From Poronia punctata (taxonomy: Eukaryota > Ascomycota > Sordariomycetes > Xylariales > Xylariaceae), in NCBI GenBank assembly GCA_022579005.1, contig MU401475.1, forward strand, positions 141,158 to 205,157: DNA of 64,000 bases, read 5' to 3'. The number at the start of each line of letters is the position of its first letter. Within the stretch, counting starts at the first letter, position 1. A model generated the notes under the pieces. It searched no databases. It saw nothing but the letters and a program-made list of their open reading frames with translations, and was not told the origin of the DNA. The translations under genes were made by a program, and so were the position numbers. Positions 1 through 11,467 of this stretch are shown here, in pieces.

Positions 1-1143
1 ATGTTTATTGAAGCCTGCTAAAAGAGGAAGCAAAACCTATAACAACCTCAAGTACCTCAACCTTGGTGGGTGCCATACCTAAGCTCTGTAGAAGGTACCT
101 GAATACACGCCCTGCCTCCCTCCCTCTCTGTCCCCCTTCCACTTCCCCTCACACCTCACGCAAGCCCGCCCCAGCCTGCACCACACAGACTGGACTGGAC
201 TGACCCTCCCTCACAAATTGGAGTGCCTGTCCCCTTGTATGGGCCTTGTCTCTCTTTACACACACAATCACCCGCCCAGCCAGAAAAGGGCGGTAGCCCA
301 AGGGCCCCCCCATACAAATTTCCCTCTCTTCTCTACTCTCATACAATCTCCCACCTAAACCGTCTCCCATACAAACACACAGCACACACTCAACTTCACC
401 ACATACGCTCGCATACACTACACTCTGCGCCTGCACATACAAATCGTGAGTACATCCCTTAATATGGCCATCCACTGCAAATATTAAGTCACCTCAACTA
501 CAATCGCAATCTACGCCTACTGTTTCCAATCAACCAAATTTGCATTTAATTCGGCATGCAATTCTTGCTTGCATTGTCGCATTGATCGCCAATTTGTTGA
601 TTTTGCATTTATTCAGTTTCCTGCGACGGGTTCTCCTTCCTGAAGCCTTTGCATTGGAACATGAGCCGTCTTGCACTCTTATCTCGATCAACACAACTCT
701 TTAAATCTGCGAGGTCGACTAACACGGGATACTCTCAACAGCACCGCCCACCACCAATTGCGCGTCGATTCCAAAGCAATTCTACAGAGGTATGCATCCA
801 CACACGGCATCACCCAATCCAAGCTTCAAGTCGCGGTTTTCACGCGTTGGCATCCTCAATTGAAGATGCGACAAGGACATACCTCCAAAATAACCACCGC
901 CTGTTGCAACATCTACCCTGAAAGCCACATTTGTCGCATTCCAACAATTGTTTCCCTGTGATCCGAGCATCTGTCAGAATCGCCCGCACACCCACCCATA
1001 ATTCTCTGCAAATGCCTCGAACATCGCCGTCCACCTAGCCCTGCATATCCTGCACTGCACAACGCACATAGCTTTGCAGACTTTTGATATTGACACTCGA
1101 CCTACCATGCTAACAGTTATTTCGCATCTAGAAAACATCCATC
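1..1143 (+). promoter_or_regulatory. 5' flank and probable leader of the NHP6-like gene
   Basis: No coding gene is supported here. The first 450 bases are pyrimidine- and ACA-rich, as in many fungal promoters and leaders. A textbook fungal 3' splice site lies just before the start codon: the branch-like sequence TGCTAAC at about 1109-1115, followed by TTCGCATCTAG ending at 1131. This points to a 5'-UTR intron. Plausible donors are GTGAGT at 446 and GTATGC at 790. I cannot choose between them without transcript data. Confidence 0.5.
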
Positions 1144-1620
1144 ATGCCCAAGGAAGCTACTACCAAGCGCGGTAAGGCCGGCAAGGTCGAGAAGAGAAAG
1201 GGCAAGAAGGGTAAGCTCCGTACCACGGCGTCATTGTTCAGTAACTTGGCTCCCGTGGCTAACCAGTTGCAGATCCCAATGCCCCCAAGCGCGGCCTATC
1301 GGCCTATATGTTCTTCGCAAACGAGCAACGCGAGAACGTACGCGACGAGAACCCCGGCATCTCTTTCGGTACGCTCCCGATCTAATTGCCTTCTATGAGA
1401 GGTCAGTGCTAACACCATCTTAGGCCAGGTTGGCAAGATTCTTGGCGAGCGATGGAAGGCCTTGAACGACAAGCAAAGGACTCCCTATGAAGCCAAGGCC
1501 GCTGCGGATAAGAAGCGATACGAAGACGAGAAGCAAGCCTACCAGGTAAGGATAGCGGTACGCATATCTGTTGGCGGCTAGGATCTTGCTGACTGGTGAC
1601 GATAGGCCGAATCTGATTAG
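1144..1620 (+). CDS. NHP6: NHP6-like HMG-box chromatin protein
   Basis: A small non-histone HMG-box protein that bends DNA and, in the known yeast family, assists nucleosome reorganisation by FACT. Four exons are read: 1144-1210, 1273-1368, 1424-1545 and 1606-1620, giving 99 residues, the usual size for fungal Nhp6. A lysine-rich N-terminal arm of about 22 residues ([16 protein letters not shown]) precedes a complete HMG box that opens [20 protein letters not shown] and carries the helix motif [14 protein letters not shown]. The last coding exon is only 15 nt (AESD, then TAG). Donors GTAAGC, GTACGC and GTAAGG and the acceptors fit the consensus. All junction phases agree and the box reads through them without a break. 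The family assignment is strong. The exact yeast orthologue (A or B) is not meaningful in filamentous fungi. Confidence 0.93.
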
Positions 1621-4600
1621 AAAAAGCCCGATGAAGTCGCGGTAGCGATTTGTGAATACCCCGGAGAGCCCGTCGCGTTGTTGTGTTGATATCCAGAACC
1701 TTACGACTGAAATGATAGTCCAACGTCGATCCTTTGCGAGGGCACAAGGGGGGCGTGTGGTCCAAGCAGTTTCTTTTTATCGATCGTCTATTACGTCTGG
1801 GTTTGGTCGGTGTTGCGAAGCATAGGAATGGGTTATGCTGCTTCATTTTGCTTTCGAGGATGAGTCGTCATTGTCTGAGCGAATACGAAAGATTCGACGC
1901 TTGACCCGTAGGAGTGGCAACGTCCACTCTGCCTTCGTATCTCGGGGAAGGTAATAGAGAGCTAGTATTCGCATGACAACACGACGTTGTAAAATATCTT
2001 GCGCAACGGTTCGCGGTGCTCGTTGGTGGTCATGCTAGGAGGCATGGTGTCCATGAACTTGAACCGCGTTCACGTCTATCAAGCCAACATGATACCTAAA
2101 TAAACACTCATGGTGTCATGCCGAGGTTCTCGTGAATGCAGAACATTCTCTAAAGCGATGTCGGGGTGCTGGCTGAAGACGTCAAGGTCTGGAGATAGTT
2201 GGTAGTCTGGACAATTGGTCGAACACACGTCTTGTCGGAGTCAGTCTCGACCCGAGCGCAATATCAATTACCCAGCATCGCTGTCAGTGCGGTTGGGCCA
2301 AGGCAACTCACTACGGTTTATATTATAGGTGATGCCTCGCTCTTGAATAAGCATCGGTGCTTCCTTGCCCTCGTCTCTTGGCATGGGGTGCCGGGACCAG
2401 ACTTGGTATTTATGTGATGTGACGGGCAAGTTTATTGAATTTCTATGGAATCTGTCGGAGTCGGGGTAAATCAAAGCCAAACCCCGTGTTCTGCATTGCT
2501 TCCACTCAGGCCTTATCGAATATTGCTGCTATGTATCAAGACGGCCGGTCACTATTGGAGATTCCGGCGCCGATGCCCAGAAGGCCTAACCTAGCTTAAT
2601 TCTTACTTATTTTATCTAGAGTTCCTTGTCCAGGCGCGCGGCGCTGCAGAATCAGACTTGGTTGGGTGCATATGCAAGTTGTCATCCGGTCAAGAACTAC
2701 CTCCAACACCCAGATGCCCAACCATGGCCCACCGTCACTTTCCAAGATTTTCTATACCCCCGCCAAATACTCCTCTCGCGTTTCGTGTCGTTTCGTTTCG
2801 TTCCGTTTTAGATTTCCGCTGGCTCGACGAACCTAACCTCAGCTCCTGCCCCGCTCCCCTCCAGTACGCCAAGGTAGTTTAGGATGCTCTATTGCTGACA
2901 GTAGGCAGTTTAGACAGACGCCCATTCTCGCGTTGTCGCGAAAACCTTGTTCTACCTCCATTTTCTTTCTCTTTTCTTTTTGTCATGCCTTTCTGGCTTC
3001 CGTTTTACACAGGTTGCTATGACTATAGGTAACTGTCTCCCTAGGTTGGAATACGAAAGCCGGCCTACGACGCCAACAGCGTCTAGCATCATACGAGTCG
3101 AGAGAGGAGGCCAGTCAGCGAAAAGATGATGCTGCCCGAAATGGTCTTTAATATTTGGGATGTCTCTTGAGATGATTTGTTTGGGCGGTGCCCGCCCACC
3201 CCGTCTCCCGCCAACAAAGCGGGTAGGGAGACGAGAGCGCACCCCCAAGCCGATAACAATATGGTCACTTGCAGATTCTTCATGCACGCCGCGTTTCTTC
3301 TCCGCACTGGTGGAAAGGTAGGAAGGGAGGTCCATCAGGAAGATCCAGAAAGGCGCAGAAGCCCGAGCCCTAGTGCTGCATCGTGCCAACTCTCCGGGTC
3401 GCCATGATTGCTTGAACCACCATGGTTCTGGTTTCGTGGCAACCTCTTGACGAAAGACGGAGGTTTAAACAACCCAACGACAGGATAGTCGGGACAGATC
3501 CATCTGGCCTCTTTCATCCGCCCATTCAGGATCGGGCTAGATGGCTAGGTAACCACACGCAGTATCGAATTATGCTCTTCCACTCGATACATACGTGTAT
3601 GTGTACAGACACAGACACAGACACAGACACAGACACACGTCGTCCATTAACTTCTCCCCTCAATACTCATGATAATAATACCATACCTATAACCGACCCA
3701 CTGGCATTGGTACGACATGTGTTCTGCATGTCTAATGTCGAACTGCTTCAAATTGATTTAACAGTAGACGCATGTACGAATACATGATCTTGTGTATAAA
3801 TCAACTCGGGGATGTCTGATACGACTACCCAGCTAAACAGCAAAGTAGGTAGAAACTCTGTGCTTCGGTGCCACGGGCATTCGGGCATATTCAGGCCGCA
3901 TTCTGTACAGCATCACAGGAATGTGTCCTGTACGTACATCGCTGGATGACGACTGGTGGACGACGAAATAAGATAGGATACTGGCCATTGGCTCCCACAC
4001 TTTACAGCGACAGCGTTTCTACGGTAGGCCAACTATGTTCAAAGTATACAAGCACGAGAATGGGGGACCCCTTCTACGCCCAATCATCGATGCATGCCCA
4101 TGCAGCCTATCGCCATAAGCGGTTGTCTATACTAGACTAACCTAGACACGGCCTATGTAAGGGAGTATATTCTAGACTATACAAAGTATTCGGCCCATGC
4201 GCTGATCCCGTCGTCAAAATTCCGACCTGTCGTTCTGCAGACTACAGATGCAGCAGCAGCAGCAACACCCCACCCCCGGTTGACTTCTGCCACGTCAGAT
4301 GAGCCGCAATTGTCATACAAACTCACCTCCCTCGCTTCTCATCCCTCCTCTCTGATTTTCCTTGTTTCTCCTTCTCCTCCCTCGTTTCCATCCGTGAGCC
4401 ACTAACGCAAGTCTGGGCATAAGGCCCTTCTCCACAAGACCGCTGCAACGGCCTCTGGTGGACCATCTGTTATCCCTTCCTCCTTCCCCCTTTATAACCA
4501 CCATTCGGCACCAAACCCCCCTTGAGACTAAATCTCCTAGAACTCCTCCCCCTCCACCATTCCGCGATCATAATACCACCTGTGGCCTAGGTATGAGGGG

Positions 4601-4677
4601 CTTCATCCAGCGACTCCACTAGCTCACGGCCATTATAAACATGTAAGGACCCCATATATACGACCACCTAGACGCCA
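1621..4677. other. Intergenic stretch, no supported gene
   Basis: About 3 kb without a recognisable gene. Only short open frames occur, none with family resemblance or a convincing exon chain. The stretch holds a (CAGACA)n microsatellite near 3604-3638 and a short CAG run near 4250-4266. A TATATA element at about 4653-4659 sits unusually close (about 20 bases) to the start chosen for the next gene. Confidence 0.5.
3604..3638. repeat. (CAGACA)n microsatellite
   Basis: About five to six tandem copies of the hexamer ACAGAC are seen directly. It lies in intergenic DNA and no function is inferred. Confidence 0.9.
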
Positions 4678-6841
4678 ATGGATCCACTTCTGCGAACCCG
4701 GGTGCCGCCAGGCTTCCGGACCAAGCCCCGAAGACTGGAAATCCGCGGGCATGAACCCCGCGGGCTGGCACCGACGGTTATCGACGGCTGCTGCATCGAG
4801 GCAGAACGTGCCGACACCGTACGATTTCATCTCGAGGGGCTGCGTATTGCCATCCCAGAGCCACTCCACCCCCATTTAGCCGCTATCATCGAACACCTCC
4901 GTATCACGAGCCAGCACCTCCGGGATATCGCCGATAAGTCACAAGTGCACCTGGCCCAGGTGCCGGCCATGATCGATTACCTCAACATCATCCTGCCCTG
5001 TCTAAGCCGGACGCTCAGAGACATCATGAGTTACTACGAGGATAAGTCGATGACCAAGGCGTACCGATGGAGAACCATGTATCATGCCATGGGCCGGGAG
5101 TTGCCGGGGACGAGTCTGCCTGCCAGGTTTGTCATGTATAATCAGTTCCTCGAACTGCTTAACTTTTTGATGATGAGGTACGTACCTCGTGCTGGGGCCG
5201 ACCATGGTGCTCGCCCGAGTCTCACCTTATCGCCGAACAGAGACCCAAGCTTCGACGTCAACACTATGGAAGCTCTGCGGGGACGGATCCTGCAACTACG
5301 CGCCGCTCGACAGATAGGTTAGTCCGCCTAGTCCATTCATCAGTTCATTAGATACTAAAACATCTTAACCAAAGATCCCCCGACCCCTACACAAACGGAC
5401 CTAGTCAGGCGAGACACCGCTCTTGATTTTTGGCAACGGGAAACCGTAAGTCTTATCGTCCCGGGCCACATAAGGACTACACGTGTGCTTGTGTCTTTTT
5501 CTTTCTAACTCGAACCCGACAGGATTTCCACTGGGCCGAGGCCATATTTACGCAACCGCTACCGTCAAGGAGAGAGTTCAGACACCGTGCCGTGTATGAC
5601 AACCAGCTAGGCCGCCGCTATAGCAAGCCTACGGGAGGAAAGAAAGAGAGCTGACCATGACCAGTTCCCTGGCGAATGGACCGCTGACGGTGCAAGGTCA
5701 GACCGAGCCGATGTATGGCGATTGCAAGATATTGATAAAGCGGTACGCTAGAGCCATGTTGTTCATCATTTCCCCTATCGTTCATGTTAAAACCTCCTTC
5801 AGCATTATCCAGACCTAGCGGGACCAAAACTAACGGGGAGACGGAGGGAAGCTCATTCGATGAGGACCGAATCTCGGTAGTCGTATTCCTTCGGCAGGAC
5901 GACCAAGAACCTTTCATCCTCATTCGAAACCGTTCTAATACTATCGAAAACTGGATCGACATCCGGCCCGTGCGGGACCTCACCATTGAACGAAGGTCCA
6001 GGGACTCAGCCGTGAACCTATACGTTTTTGACCATGCCTATAGGAAGTATAAAGAGTGGGCGAGGCTCTCGTTCGTAACATGGGAAGGTTCGCGATCATC
6101 ACTCCGTACCCATGCCCATTGAAGCCCGCCGAGTGTCAGTACTGATAACCAGAACAGAGCTTGTCCTCTTCTATTGCACCTTTGTCAGCCTTAAAATGCG
6201 TACAGATACCGTTGTATCCGATCTGGAATACATGGTGGGAAAGGAGAAACTTCTATTCCGATCGTAAGTGACGGGGTTTTCGAAATTGCTACTGTTAACC
6301 AATAACGGCTTCCTCCTCCGGCGACTCTTTTCTTGCCAACAGTCTAATAATCTTCGACAGTACGATCCTGGATAACGGATATCAGCACTCTTTGGCTGTG
6401 GCTGTAGACACAGTGACGGGGGGCCAGCGTCTACACACCGTAGTTTTGGAAGGACCCCTTGCCGGATGCCCTATCTGGACAGCATTCAGTATGTCCACCA
6501 TCCCTTTTTTTTTCCCTCTCTCCTTGGCTACGTCTTGTCCACACCAAATCTTAGCCAGTATTCGTTTGCCGTTTTCCTCTTTATTCCCGACTAACTTTTA
6601 AATTCCCAAAAGTCCCCCCGGATTTCTCCGAACGCAACCTAAGCCACAAGTCACCGCGTCGTATCTGGCTCCGCAACATCCACATCTATTCCTTCAGCGA
6701 CGAGTACCGTCCGCACAAGCAGCGGAAGGGGAGATCCGCCGCCTTTGAGCTGAGATTCAACGACGTCAGGACGGCCACGATATTTAAGCAGATCTTTAAC
6801 CCCATCTCGCCGCCTTCGGTGGACGAAGCGAGTGAAGATGC

Positions 6842-6845
<4 letters not shown>
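4678..6845 (+). CDS. Conserved fungal protein of unknown function, 9 exons
   Basis: I read nine exons: 4678-5177, 5241-5317, 5375-5445, 5523-5593, 5665-5742, 5852-6087, 6158-6263, 6361-6488 and 6613-6845. They give 499 residues with all phases consistent. The layout resembles a family of uncharacterised proteins common in Sordariomycetes. An N-terminal helical part contains IADKSQVHLAQVPAMIDYLN and LSRTLRDIMSYYEDKS. A middle segment has HWAEAIFTQPLPSR, then KILIKRSFDEDRISVVVFL, WEELVLFYCTF and GCPIWTAF. The C-terminal part has RRIWLRNIHIYSF and AFELRF. The C-terminal half looks beta-rich, but I know of no catalytic motif and assign no function. Exon 8 could instead begin at 6343, an in-frame upstream acceptor adding six residues; spacing against the remembered family favours 6361. 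Intron 1 (63 nt) has no stop and stays in frame, so it could be misread as coding. The stop codon runs straight into a GA microsatellite. The start is uncertain because of a TATA-like element about 20 bases upstream. Confidence 0.78.

Positions 6846-6920
<75 letters not shown>
6844..6920. repeat. (GA)n microsatellite abutting a stop codon
   Basis: An uninterrupted run of about 38 GA dinucleotides starts inside the TGA stop codon of the preceding gene and forms the beginning of its 3'-UTR. The reverse strand reads (TC)n. Length variation here would not alter the protein unless the T of the stop codon changed. Confidence 0.97.
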
Positions 6921-6923
<3 letters not shown>

Positions 6924-8696
6924 GGAAAGGAGATCATATCCCTAGGACGATTTTTTTTACGAAGCTTTTACGACATCACGAGAGACGAATTCAAAAAAAG
7001 AGAACAAAGCAAAAAGTAAAAAAACGGTAGATTGCATGATACCCCGATGGATTTTTTTTTTTTTTTCCCCTCTTTTCATTCGCCTTTATATTTTACAGAT
7101 TTTTTCTTTATAATTGTTTATTTTTACGCATTATGACGGCCTACCTTTTATTCATTCACTTAATATATTTTCATTTGTTAGTAGCGACAAACCTAACCGG
7201 TTTACTATGTCTCCTTCTTAATTCCGAGCGAGCATTTTTATTTTATTTTAAGTTGACGACGACATGCAGTCAGTCAATTAATTAATCAAGTGGCGATGTT
7301 GTCGTGGATTATATACTAAAGCCGACGGGTGCTTCTTTTCTTACATATATCATTAATATATTACTTAACAAAAGTTACTCGAAAAAAATTAAAATCAAAA
7401 ATAAAATGGCTTGCTCCGACTACCTGAATAATCCATCTCCTTGTTCTCTGGAAATGCTGTTATATATATCGCCTCCTTTATAAGTGACTTTTTTATACCT
7501 AGTAAAAGCTTGAATCTAAACAGAACCTCAAGACTTACTCCATGGTCTGTTTATAGCCTATTAGTTATCCCTCGTTTAAAAAGATGTATGCCCCTTTTTT
7601 ATTTTGCGACCACCACAGACGCTTCCTTGGACCTACCAACAAATTTTAAAAAAAACCCCTCAAAAAAAAACCGTGAATCAAAACCGAGACCATGCTGGGA
7701 AGGACCGCCCATCCGCCCGCCCCGCCGGAGTTATGTTTCCTCGGTCCTACTAATTTTCGGCCGCGTGGTAATGTAATAATGCCCCCAAGCTTCTGCGAGA
7801 ACATCTAACATTAGAGGAGTTGACTTGGGATAGGGGGTATTCGGTTACGACTCACGAGTAAAAAGCTACCTGTATTTCGCGTCATGAATCTTTTTATGCC
7901 TTAGCTATCAGGCATTTTACCTTACTGGATTACTGCATAAAAACGACCCCCTTTTAGGTATATGTTATTAGCGGAAGTCGAACAGTAGATCTCTTCAAGA
8001 AAGTCTCTTTAATTTAGTTAGTGCCGGCATATTTCTATATCCGGGGTCATGATTCTTTCTTTCCGCATCATCCGTCGACTACGTCATTTCGCAGAGCCCA
8101 ACAAATAACAGATAACATCTCCAAATTACAACATACAAGTACACACATGCACGTTTGTTTACCTTATTTGGTTGTCGTTCCTCGGGAAATAATACATGAT
8201 CTTGAGCTACGTGTACCTATCTACAGGTTTTAACGCGCGCCTCCTTTGGCCAATCAGATTTTGACAGGCACTTTACACGCGTGACGCGTGACGCGTGACG
8301 CGTGTACGTGTTAGGGTATCGGCACTAATAAGCAAGCGGTGAGAGGTATCCGCATGTGTAGACCAACTGCATAGGAGACGTGAAGGCGCTGGTTGAACGG
8401 TCGTGATCACTTTGCTGTGTTGGTTGCCGGAATTCAAGATTTGACGAGATAGTAAACCCCGGTGGGAAAGGGGAGGGAATGGTTCCCGCTCTCTGCCAGA
8501 GCATAACAAGATAAGTAAGCTGTGGGCCTGTGGCTGCCGGTCCAGTCCCGGCTAACCTAACATGCTGCACCTATCCGACGTGTCCTTCCGTTAGCATCCG
8601 CCGACCTTGACAACCCAACCCCTGTCGCCTTGTACACCTCCGATATATACTCCGCTGGTCGGTCTACTGGGCCCTAGTCTTGGTTTTTTTACTGCT
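6921..8696. other. AT-rich intergenic stretch and promoter of the APH-like gene
   Basis: The part from 6930 to about 8230 is clearly richer in A and T than neighbouring genes, with many poly-T and poly-A runs and frequent stops in all frames. No gene is supported. The proximal part contains a CCAAT box at about 8250, the ACGCGT array at 8277-8303 and a TATATA element near 8643, about 50 bases before the next start. Confidence 0.5.
8277..8303. promoter_or_regulatory. Four ACGCGT sites at 7-bp spacing
   Basis: ACGCGT occurs at 8277, 8284, 8291 and 8298, each separated by one G, so the unit is the heptamer ACGCGTG. ACGCGT is the known MluI cell-cycle box (MCB) bound by MBF-type factors in fungi. 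The array lies about 400 bases upstream of the APH-like kinase gene, next to a CCAAT box. Regulatory function is inferred only; a plain tandem repeat is the alternative. Confidence 0.5.
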
Positions 8697-10253
8697 ATGG
8701 CACCCAAGTCGAGATATGTATCGATGATCAATGATGACCTTGCTTGGGAAGAGAACGATAGGGAGACTAAAGCGTGGGAAAGGTCGGTGATAGGCAACAA
8801 AGACATATCCCGGGCCATTATATCCATCATTTTGAAACACAGGCCTGGTGAGGGCAAATTGCTTCATACACCCATTAGAGGAGGGTATAACGCATGCTAT
8901 CGCTTAGAGTACAAAGATGGGACGTCAGCAGCTATGAGATTCCCCTGCAAAGGTACTTACTTACTTGAACGGCCGGAGACGATGGGCACACGCTGATATG
9001 GGTAGGTAGGCATTGTGAGGTTTCCCGAAGAGAAAGTCCGGTATGAAGTGGCGTTGATGCGGTGCATAGCGGCAAGGACGACTATCCCGGTGCCCAAGGT
9101 CTACTACCACGGGACTGCAGCAGAGAACCCGGCCGGTAGTGGACCGTTCATCATCATGGAATATATCGATCATGAAATGACCTTGTCCGAGGCACTGAAT
9201 GACCCTGCCATAGAAGGGAATGATAATCACATGCTGGATGCCAACATCACCGAGGAAAAGCTCGACTACGCCTACAGACAGATGGCCGATATTCTCCTCC
9301 AGCTCTCTACAGTAACCTTTGATCAAATTGGATCCCTGGTTGAGGATGAGGACGGGGACTTTTCAGTGGGCGGGAGGCCCCTCACCCAGAATATGAACTC
9401 TCTTATGGAGTTCACCGGGATGCCCCCAACGTTACTGCCATCACAACCCTTTTCGAGTGCCGACGAGTGGTACTCTGCATTAGCTGATATGCACTTGGCA
9501 CAGCTGACGTTCCAGCATAACGACGCCGTGGAGGATGAGGACGACGCCCGGGGCAAATACGTCGCCCGCCAGTTATTCCGGCAGCTAGCGTCCGAAGGAA
9601 AACTCACATCTAAATTCGAATCCAGCGGTCCGGGCGCATTTCCGATATTTTCGCCAGACCTCCGGCCATCGAACATACTAGTCGATAAAGACCTTCGCGT
9701 GGTTAGTGTCATAGACTGGGAGTTCGCCTGCGCTGCGCCGGCGCAATTCTCCTTCGACCCCCCGTTGTGGCTCCTCTTAAGGCCGCCGGAAGACTTCCCT
9801 GGAGGATGGTTGCGCTGGATGGAAGCGTACGAGCCGCGCCTCGAGACATTCCTCCGGATCATGGGGGAGGAAGAAGAGAAGAAAAAGAAAGAGTTGCAGA
9901 CAAGTGAGCAAATCAACAGGGACCTGGCCAATTTATCTCTTTTCGAGGACCGACCCGTGGTGGCTTTGTCACAGCGCATGCGAGATAGCTGGGAGAACAA
10001 AACTTGGGCAATTAGTCTCGCAGCCAGGAACAGCTGGGAGTTTGATTCCTTGTACTGGAGGCTGTTGGACCTCAAGTTTTTTGGAGACAACGAGGAAGGA
10101 GATTATCATGCGAGGCTCGACCTTCTCACTTCGGAACAGAGGGAGGCTATGGAACCGTTCGTCAAGACAAAGATGGCTGAGAGCGAACAACGCATCCTGG
10201 TAAACTGGGAACATGAGAGTGCCGTAGCCCGGTTGGCCGAGGTCATGGTCTAG
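8697..10253 (+). CDS. APH-like phosphotransferase family protein
   Basis: A protein-kinase-fold enzyme of the fungal aminoglycoside-phosphotransferase-like family; its natural substrate is unknown. Two exons, 8697-8952 and 9010-10253, give 499 residues. The 57-nt intron (GTACTT to GTAG) joins ...CKG to IVRFPEEKVRYEV in phase. A glycine-containing N-lobe segment (GGYNACYRLEY, followed by a beta strand with AAMRF) is followed by the hinge-like FIIMEYIDHEM. The catalytic loop is SPDLRPSNILVD around residues 300-311, with the expected Asp and Asn but no His before the Asp. The metal-binding motif is IDWEF near 320. Both are normal variants in fungal members. A charged insert (EEEEKKKKE) follows the C-lobe. 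An ATG at 8697 after a TATA element at 8643 was preferred to an upstream in-frame start at 8607. The neighbours give no hint of substrate. Confidence 0.85.
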
Positions 10254-10825
10254 GATAGATTCTTGTGTCATGACATTTTATCAACGTGCATGCGAGAACG
10301 TGCAAACCATGGCATGTATTTAGGTCAGGATACAATATACTACCTAAGGTATGGATTCGACCCTGTGTAGCACTTTCCTCTGTAGCACTTTTCCTGTGTA
10401 GCACTTTCCTCTGTAAGCTAAATATTGACATATGAATATTCGAATATATAAGGTAGCTACGTAACCTAGGTAGGTTAGTAGAAAGGGCCCATTGTCCCGG
10501 TCTCGGTTATGTGTAAAACATTCCGGAGCGTTAGCCCCACCATCCGGTGGTACCTCTCCGGGTCTTACCTTATGACGAATCATGACCTCATCGATGCGCC
10601 GCATATCACTACGTACGTCTGTAGTTCTAGTCTAGGCTGTCGACTTTAGAACAACAAGTATAAATAATAAGAACATTGTTGAAACCTCAATTCTACTACG
10701 ACCAACAAATCTTAATCACCCCTACTTTGACCGTGATCACATCTACAAGTAACCACAGCGCATTACCACTTAAATCACACACACACACACACATCTTCTA
10801 ACCAAACAACTAAACACAAATAACC
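10254..10825. other. Intergenic stretch with a short tandem repeat
   Basis: No gene is supported. A unit close to TGTAGCACTTTCC is repeated three times at about 10364-10412 with small differences. The 100 bases before the next gene are ACA-rich and contain a (CA)n run at about 10776-10792, consistent with a fungal leader. Confidence 0.6.
10364..10415. repeat. Three-copy 14-17-bp tandem repeat
   Basis: Three near-identical copies of TGTAGCACTTTCC(TC), followed by a broken fourth start (TGTAAGC). The repeat is seen directly; no function is known. Confidence 0.85.
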
Positions 10826-11192
10826 ATGTCTGCCCACGGAAGCTCCAACACCGGCGCAAAGACAGAGACCGGAATGGCCTCAGCAACAACAACACCCGCC
10901 AATGCCGGCATCGGAAACGACAAGCCCAAGGTTTTCGATGCCGAGGGAACTATTGGCAAGCAATTCACTGGTGAGTGACAATAACAACAAAAGACATACT
11001 TTGGATTATGAGAGATGATTTGACTAACACTTCTTTCTCCAAGCAGAAAACGGTGCTCTCGGCGGTACAGCTCAGAAGATCGGCGGACCCCTAGATAAAG
11101 AAGGCGCCATCGGCAAGCAGTTCACCACAGAAGGCAGCATTGGAGGTTCGGTACAGAATACGTTGGGAGGCACAAAGGGTCGGAGCAATTAA
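10826..11192 (+). CDS. Small glycine-rich repeat protein, unknown function
   Basis: Two exons, 10826-10970 and 11047-11192, give 96 residues. The first 40 residues are hydrophilic and Ser/Thr/Ala-rich. The rest consists of two related blocks of about 24 residues: the first reads EGTIGKQFTENGALGGTAQK and continues IGG, the second reads EGAIGKQFTTEGSIGGSVQN and continues TLGG. There is no signal peptide, membrane segment or cysteine. Short soluble proteins with this IGKQF...GGTAQKIGG pattern are, as far as I recall, common uncharacterised proteins in filamentous fungi, and I assign no function. The 3' splice site is AAGCAG, a NAGNAG tandem acceptor. Use of the upstream AG would add one alanine. 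The start ATG sits in a good context (AACCATGTC) after an A/C-rich leader. Confidence 0.82.
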
Positions 11193-11467
11193 ACCCAGAA
11201 ATAAACCAAACATATAATGCGCCACAAGGTACATAACATCAACCTATGATAGGTGCTGATGTTACGGCGCCTAGTCGTGGTCTGTGGCGATGTCCTGTGT
11301 TGTACAATACTTCTTAATTACAGGGACCTCTCGTCTTGATGAACCTTGATGGCATCGTCGGCGTCTGTACCATAGAAACAAACAAACAAATCAAGAAACA
11401 ACTCGATTAAACATCTACCATTCTCCTCTTGCACCAAGATAATATCTTTCCACCTCTCTGTTGACTT

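Noticed and set aside
6686..6937. Minus-strand frame with poly-(Leu-Ser)
   Set aside because: Caused by reading the (GA)n microsatellite on the reverse strand; antisense to a supported exon.
9323..10090. Minus-strand open frame of 255 codons
   Set aside because: Antisense to the APH-like kinase whose motifs are clear on the plus strand.
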